64,000 nt of DNA, taken from Phlyctochytrium arcticum (Eukaryota; Chytridiomycota; Chytridiomycetes; Chytridiales; Chytridiaceae). Under the pieces are notes generated by a model that saw only the letters and a list, made by a program, of their open reading frames with translations, was not told the DNA's origin and ran no database searches. Below, one piece after another: positions 60,791 through 64,000 of the stretch (the stretch's first letter is position 1; every line of letters begins with the position of its first letter). The position numbers were made by a program, and so were the translations under genes. The stretch lies in assembly GCA_025602905.1 (NCBI GenBank), contig JAHLKI010000014.1, forward strand, positions 496,001-560,000. Direction: 5' to 3'.

Positions 60791-63528
60791 ATGCACGTCG
60801 TTGTCACCGGACCTCACACTACCAGGGAGACTCAAAAACGAACTAACGCTGATGATCCCGAAAAGGTCGAAGAAGAGGCCATCACTCGAAAGGTCAATAG
60901 TCTCTTGAACAAGTTGAGAAATGACCGATTCGACTCTGTTTCTGATCAGATCATGAACGTTGGCATTACTCGTGAGAGCATTCTCAAGAGCGTTATCGAA
61001 CAAATTTTCCAAAAAGCCTCGGATGAACCTAACCTTAGTGCCATATACGCTTCCCTGTGTTTAAAGCTATCAAAAGACCTGCCCAAAATCCAAACCTGGA
61101 TTGACATTAGTGCCAAGAACAGTGCGTTCCGTCGTGCGCTATTGACCCGCTGCCAGGAAGAGTTTGAGCAGGGTGTTCGCTGGCCAGAGTCTGAGAAGAA
61201 GTCTGAACGGTCCCGGGAAGCCCGTAGCAAAGTGGACACTATTACCGATGAGGTGGAGGAGGATATATCTGCCAAGATGGACACCAAGACTGCTCCGGCC
61301 AAGGTCGACCCTAACCCTGGCAAGGCTGATGCTCCTGCGCCCAGACAGGAAATTGAGGAAACTTCAAAGGCACCAATGTTTCCTATCAGAGCCGATGCAC
61401 ACCTAAGTGAAACCAAGGCCAGCCCTCCTGCTACTAAAGTCAAAACGCCTGTCAAAGATAAGACCGAACCCACCCCTGTCGCTGAACAGGCCGACGCTGA
61501 GGAGTCAATCAAGACACTTAAGGATGGGCCACGAAAACTTGGAAGTCGGCCATCTATGGCACTTCTCGAGTCTTTCGAGTGTATTTGTTACCCAGAATCT
61601 GTACCATCGCCTTCCCGCGAACCTGGTATGCCTTTCCGCTACCAGCGTGACTTCTTGATGCAGTTTGCGGAAATTGCCAAGGAGAGGCCTGAGGGACTAC
61701 CAACACACTCAGACATATATGGTGACGTAAAGAGCACCGCTCCCCGTCGTGACTCCAAGGGCCAAGCTGGATCTATGTCGCGTCAGGACTCATCAATCGA
61801 TGCTCGTGGCACCAAGAGCAAAGACCCACGGGCTGCCGCTATGGCTTAAAAGGATATGGCTGCGCGCCAAGGCGGCATAATTACCGTTCCTATCCCTGCA
61901 GGTTGTCGCACGGGGTTTCCATTCAAGAAGATTACAAGCAGGAGAAAATCAAGCGTCGGGTTCTTTGTAACATGCAGTTTATAGGAGAGCTCTTCGTCAA
62001 GGGGTTGATTACCGAGAAGATTATGCACTTTTCGTACATTCAGCCTCTGCTGGAGAACGCCGATAATCTAGAGGAGGAAGATGTCGAGTCACTTTGCAAA
62101 CTACTCAACACAGCTGGTGCTCGTATGGATCACGACCGGGCCAAGAAGCAGTTTGACGCTTACTTCGCACGCATCGAGGAACTTGCCAACAACAAGAAGC
62201 TCACTTCCCGTATTCGATTCGTCTTGCGTACTTTGATTGATTTTCGTAAGGACGGGTGGACCAACCGCAATCCCAAGACAATTGCTCAGATCCGTGCGGA
62301 AGCCGAAAAGAAGGCCGCCGAAGATGTTGCCAACCTTTTTGCCGATCGTAACCCTGGTTCGGGACACCGGAGTATGCCTTCGCGAGACCAACAATTCCAA
62401 GATCGCCGCAGTGGGGGTCGCGGTAATTCGGATGGTCGTGGAAGTGTTGCTCGGGTCAACAACGGTGGTTGGGTCATTCCTGGTGCCTGAGCTGCACCTG
62501 CCAGCCAGGCTAACCGCACGGGAGACATGTCCAACTTTGGTGTCGTGCAGAAGCCATCTGGTGCACCCATGACATTCGGACCTCGTAGAGGGAAGGGAGG
62601 ATTGGCGCCATGGGCCGGCAAAAAGGCCGAGAACAGGGATGCCAATTCGATGAGTCGATTCAGCAGCTCTGGGGTGAGTGGTCTGGGTTCGACATATTCG
62701 TTTGCGTTACTTGAAGCCAGTGGAGATGGTGGTCGCAAGCAGTCTGTGGATGAGGGCAGCAAGAAAGCCGCTAGCAAGGCTGCCGCCACTGTCAAGACAC
62801 CCGATATCGTAGACGAGGAACCCAAACGTCCAACTAAGCAACACGCCAAGTCCAAGTTTAAAGGAATTGTCACTGAAGGGTTCTCACTTTTGGATCTCAA
62901 GGTACGTATGAACTATTGATTAGCGTTTTTCACGTCATTCTGACCGTTTTTCTTGCGCATTTAGGAAGTTGAAGAATCACTCAAGGAACTTAACGCAGAC
63001 AACTACCACACCGACCTTGTTGACGTCCTCTTGACCAAGGCATGGGACAAAAAGACGGCTGAAGTGAAGACTGCAGTCGACCTTCTCATGAGCCTGTTGG
63101 ACGACGGCGTTGTCACCAATGACCAAGTCAAGTCAATTTTGGGTGCACAGATTGAGCAAATCCCAGATATGTCCATTGATGTGCCCGATCACTACAAGAA
63201 TGTTGGACATCTGCTGGGACGACTCATCGCCCGGGATACCCTTACCTTTACTGACGTGTTTGAGTTCATAAAGCCCTTACTGGACACCCGCGCCCGCACG
63301 CCACCTTCGACAAAGCTTTTGCTTGAGATTCTGAAGGATTTGAAAACGGTCGAATGCGAAGAAGTCATGGTTGCGGCATGGAAAAGGTCTGAGTTGGAGT
63401 TGAAGGACTGGTGGCCCAAACCCGAGGAGGCCAAGGATGATGCCAAAAGAGAAGACGCTGCCAAGACGGTCAATGACGCTGTTACCAAATGGCAGAACAT
63501 GAATGACATGACAGCTATCACCACCTAA
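60791..63528 (+). pseudogene. Rearranged, stop-containing copy of eIF4G
   Basis: A derivative of the eIF4G gene at 40090-45883. Order in this copy: block A, the first part of the MIF4G domain (about 60845-61253; SDQIMNVGITRESILK, LPKIQTWIDISAKN); block B, which in the parent lies upstream of A, comprising the Lys/Ala/Pro linker and the eIF4E-binding motif YQRDFLM (about 61254-61915); block C, the rest of MIF4G, linker and MA3 domain (about 61935-63528). Thus B interrupts MIF4G. In-frame stops occur at 61847-61849 and 62488-62490, and the frame changes at the B/C junction. The MA3 intron is retained (62902-62964, GTACGT...TTTAG) at the parental position. The MA3 end is the best preserved (nearly identical residues). 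Probably a pseudogene, but the first 352 codons and the last 300 or so remain open and could be expressed as fragments. Confidence 0.88.
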
Positions 63529-64000
63529 GGCAACCGAGCTTCTCCCTATTTCTATACACTCTCAACTACTCCCGATTTCTAATGCTTTATTATCCGCCTC
63601 CTTACATAGTCATTCGACCCTTTGCATTTTCTTTTATATTTTTCCATAAACTTATGCGTTCTGTCATTCTTACATTTATCTTTTTTGTGCAGCGAGTTGC
63701 ATGATTGTATTTGAACAATTTACATTATTTTTCGCCCGTGGATAAACATAAATCAGGAACTGGTCTTGAGCGGGTGTTGAAAGAGTTGTAGAGTTCTCGA
63801 TGACCAAAGAAGCAGGACATATGCGTCACGGATGAGATTCCCTCGTCTTTGTACAAAAACCAGTTGCAAAATTCACTGGTTTTTTGACAGGTCCCGGTCG
63901 CGCCCCCTCTACACGGGGGTGTCAATGTTTGAGTCAGGCTGTCATCACGAAGCGAACTCAACCTTCTTAATGTCACTCTAGCAAGAGCTGCTGCGATTTT
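63529..64000. other. Right edge: 3' flank of eIF4G copy and repeat
   Basis: The first 200 bases resemble the T-rich 3' region of eIF4G. From about 63760 to the window end the DNA matches the left flank of the eIF4G-derived segment (60360-60675), so another copy of the segment could begin just outside the window. No complete gene here. Confidence 0.5.

Noticed and set aside
62527..62919. Plus-strand frame after the second stop as an independent small gene
   Set aside because: It is simply the continuation of the eIF4G-derived linker and belongs to the rearranged copy.
60791..63528. eIF4G copy as a processed retropseudogene
   Set aside because: It keeps the MA3-domain intron at the parental position and has its blocks in a different order, so it did not come from a spliced mRNA.

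Overview
The window is nuclear DNA from a fungus. The evidence is many GT-AG introns of about 45-70 bases, a trifunctional fungal tryptophan protein (glutamine amidotransferase, indole-glycerol-phosphate synthase and phosphoribosylanthranilate isomerase), a Rax1-like RGS membrane protein, and a secreted protein of a fungus-specific type. Several genes missing from ordinary yeasts are present (NSUN6, THOC7, a YwrD-type gamma-glutamyltransferase, an intact Helitron-type Rep/helicase architecture). That suggests an early-diverging, perhaps zoosporic fungus, but this placement is inference.

The first 46 kb is mostly housekeeping. In order: prefoldin subunit 2 (+), THO complex subunit 7 (-), tRNA m5C methyltransferase NSUN6 (+), a gamma-glutamyltransferase (-), an SH3-RhoGEF-PH-PX signalling protein (+), MRG15/Eaf3 (-), a ubiquitin-like plus YHGT-domain fusion (-), an unrecognised small basic protein (-), anthranilate synthase component I followed 11 bases later by the trifunctional tryptophan protein (+), cohesin SMC3 (-), a secreted protein (+), Rax1-like (+), a 1.4-kilo-residue Ser/Lys-rich disordered protein (+), tRNA-Asp (-) with a probable solo LTR beside it, and eIF4G (+). 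The tryptophan pair supplies every chorismate-to-indole-glycerol-phosphate step except the phosphoribosyltransferase.

The last 18 kb is accessory. From 46.4 to 52.2 kb lies a head-to-tail array of five copies (three intact, two broken) of a small six-cysteine protein with a hydrophobic start and a GPI-signal-like tail. I do not recognise this family; it is the best candidate for something undescribed. From 52.9 to 59.5 kb is a Helitron-like element: a Rep/Pif1-helicase gene (with one apparent frameshift) diverging from an AT-hook protein, with direct repeats between them and a hairpin after the helicase gene. From 60.8 to 63.5 kb is a decayed copy of the neighbouring eIF4G gene in which an upstream block has been moved into the middle of the MIF4G domain. 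It keeps the parental MA3 intron, so it arose by DNA-level duplication.

Limits: splice sites were placed by eye using reading frame, GT/AG and family conservation. In NSUN6 and the Helitron gene the frame changes without a convincing intron, so assembly errors or real mutations are possible there.
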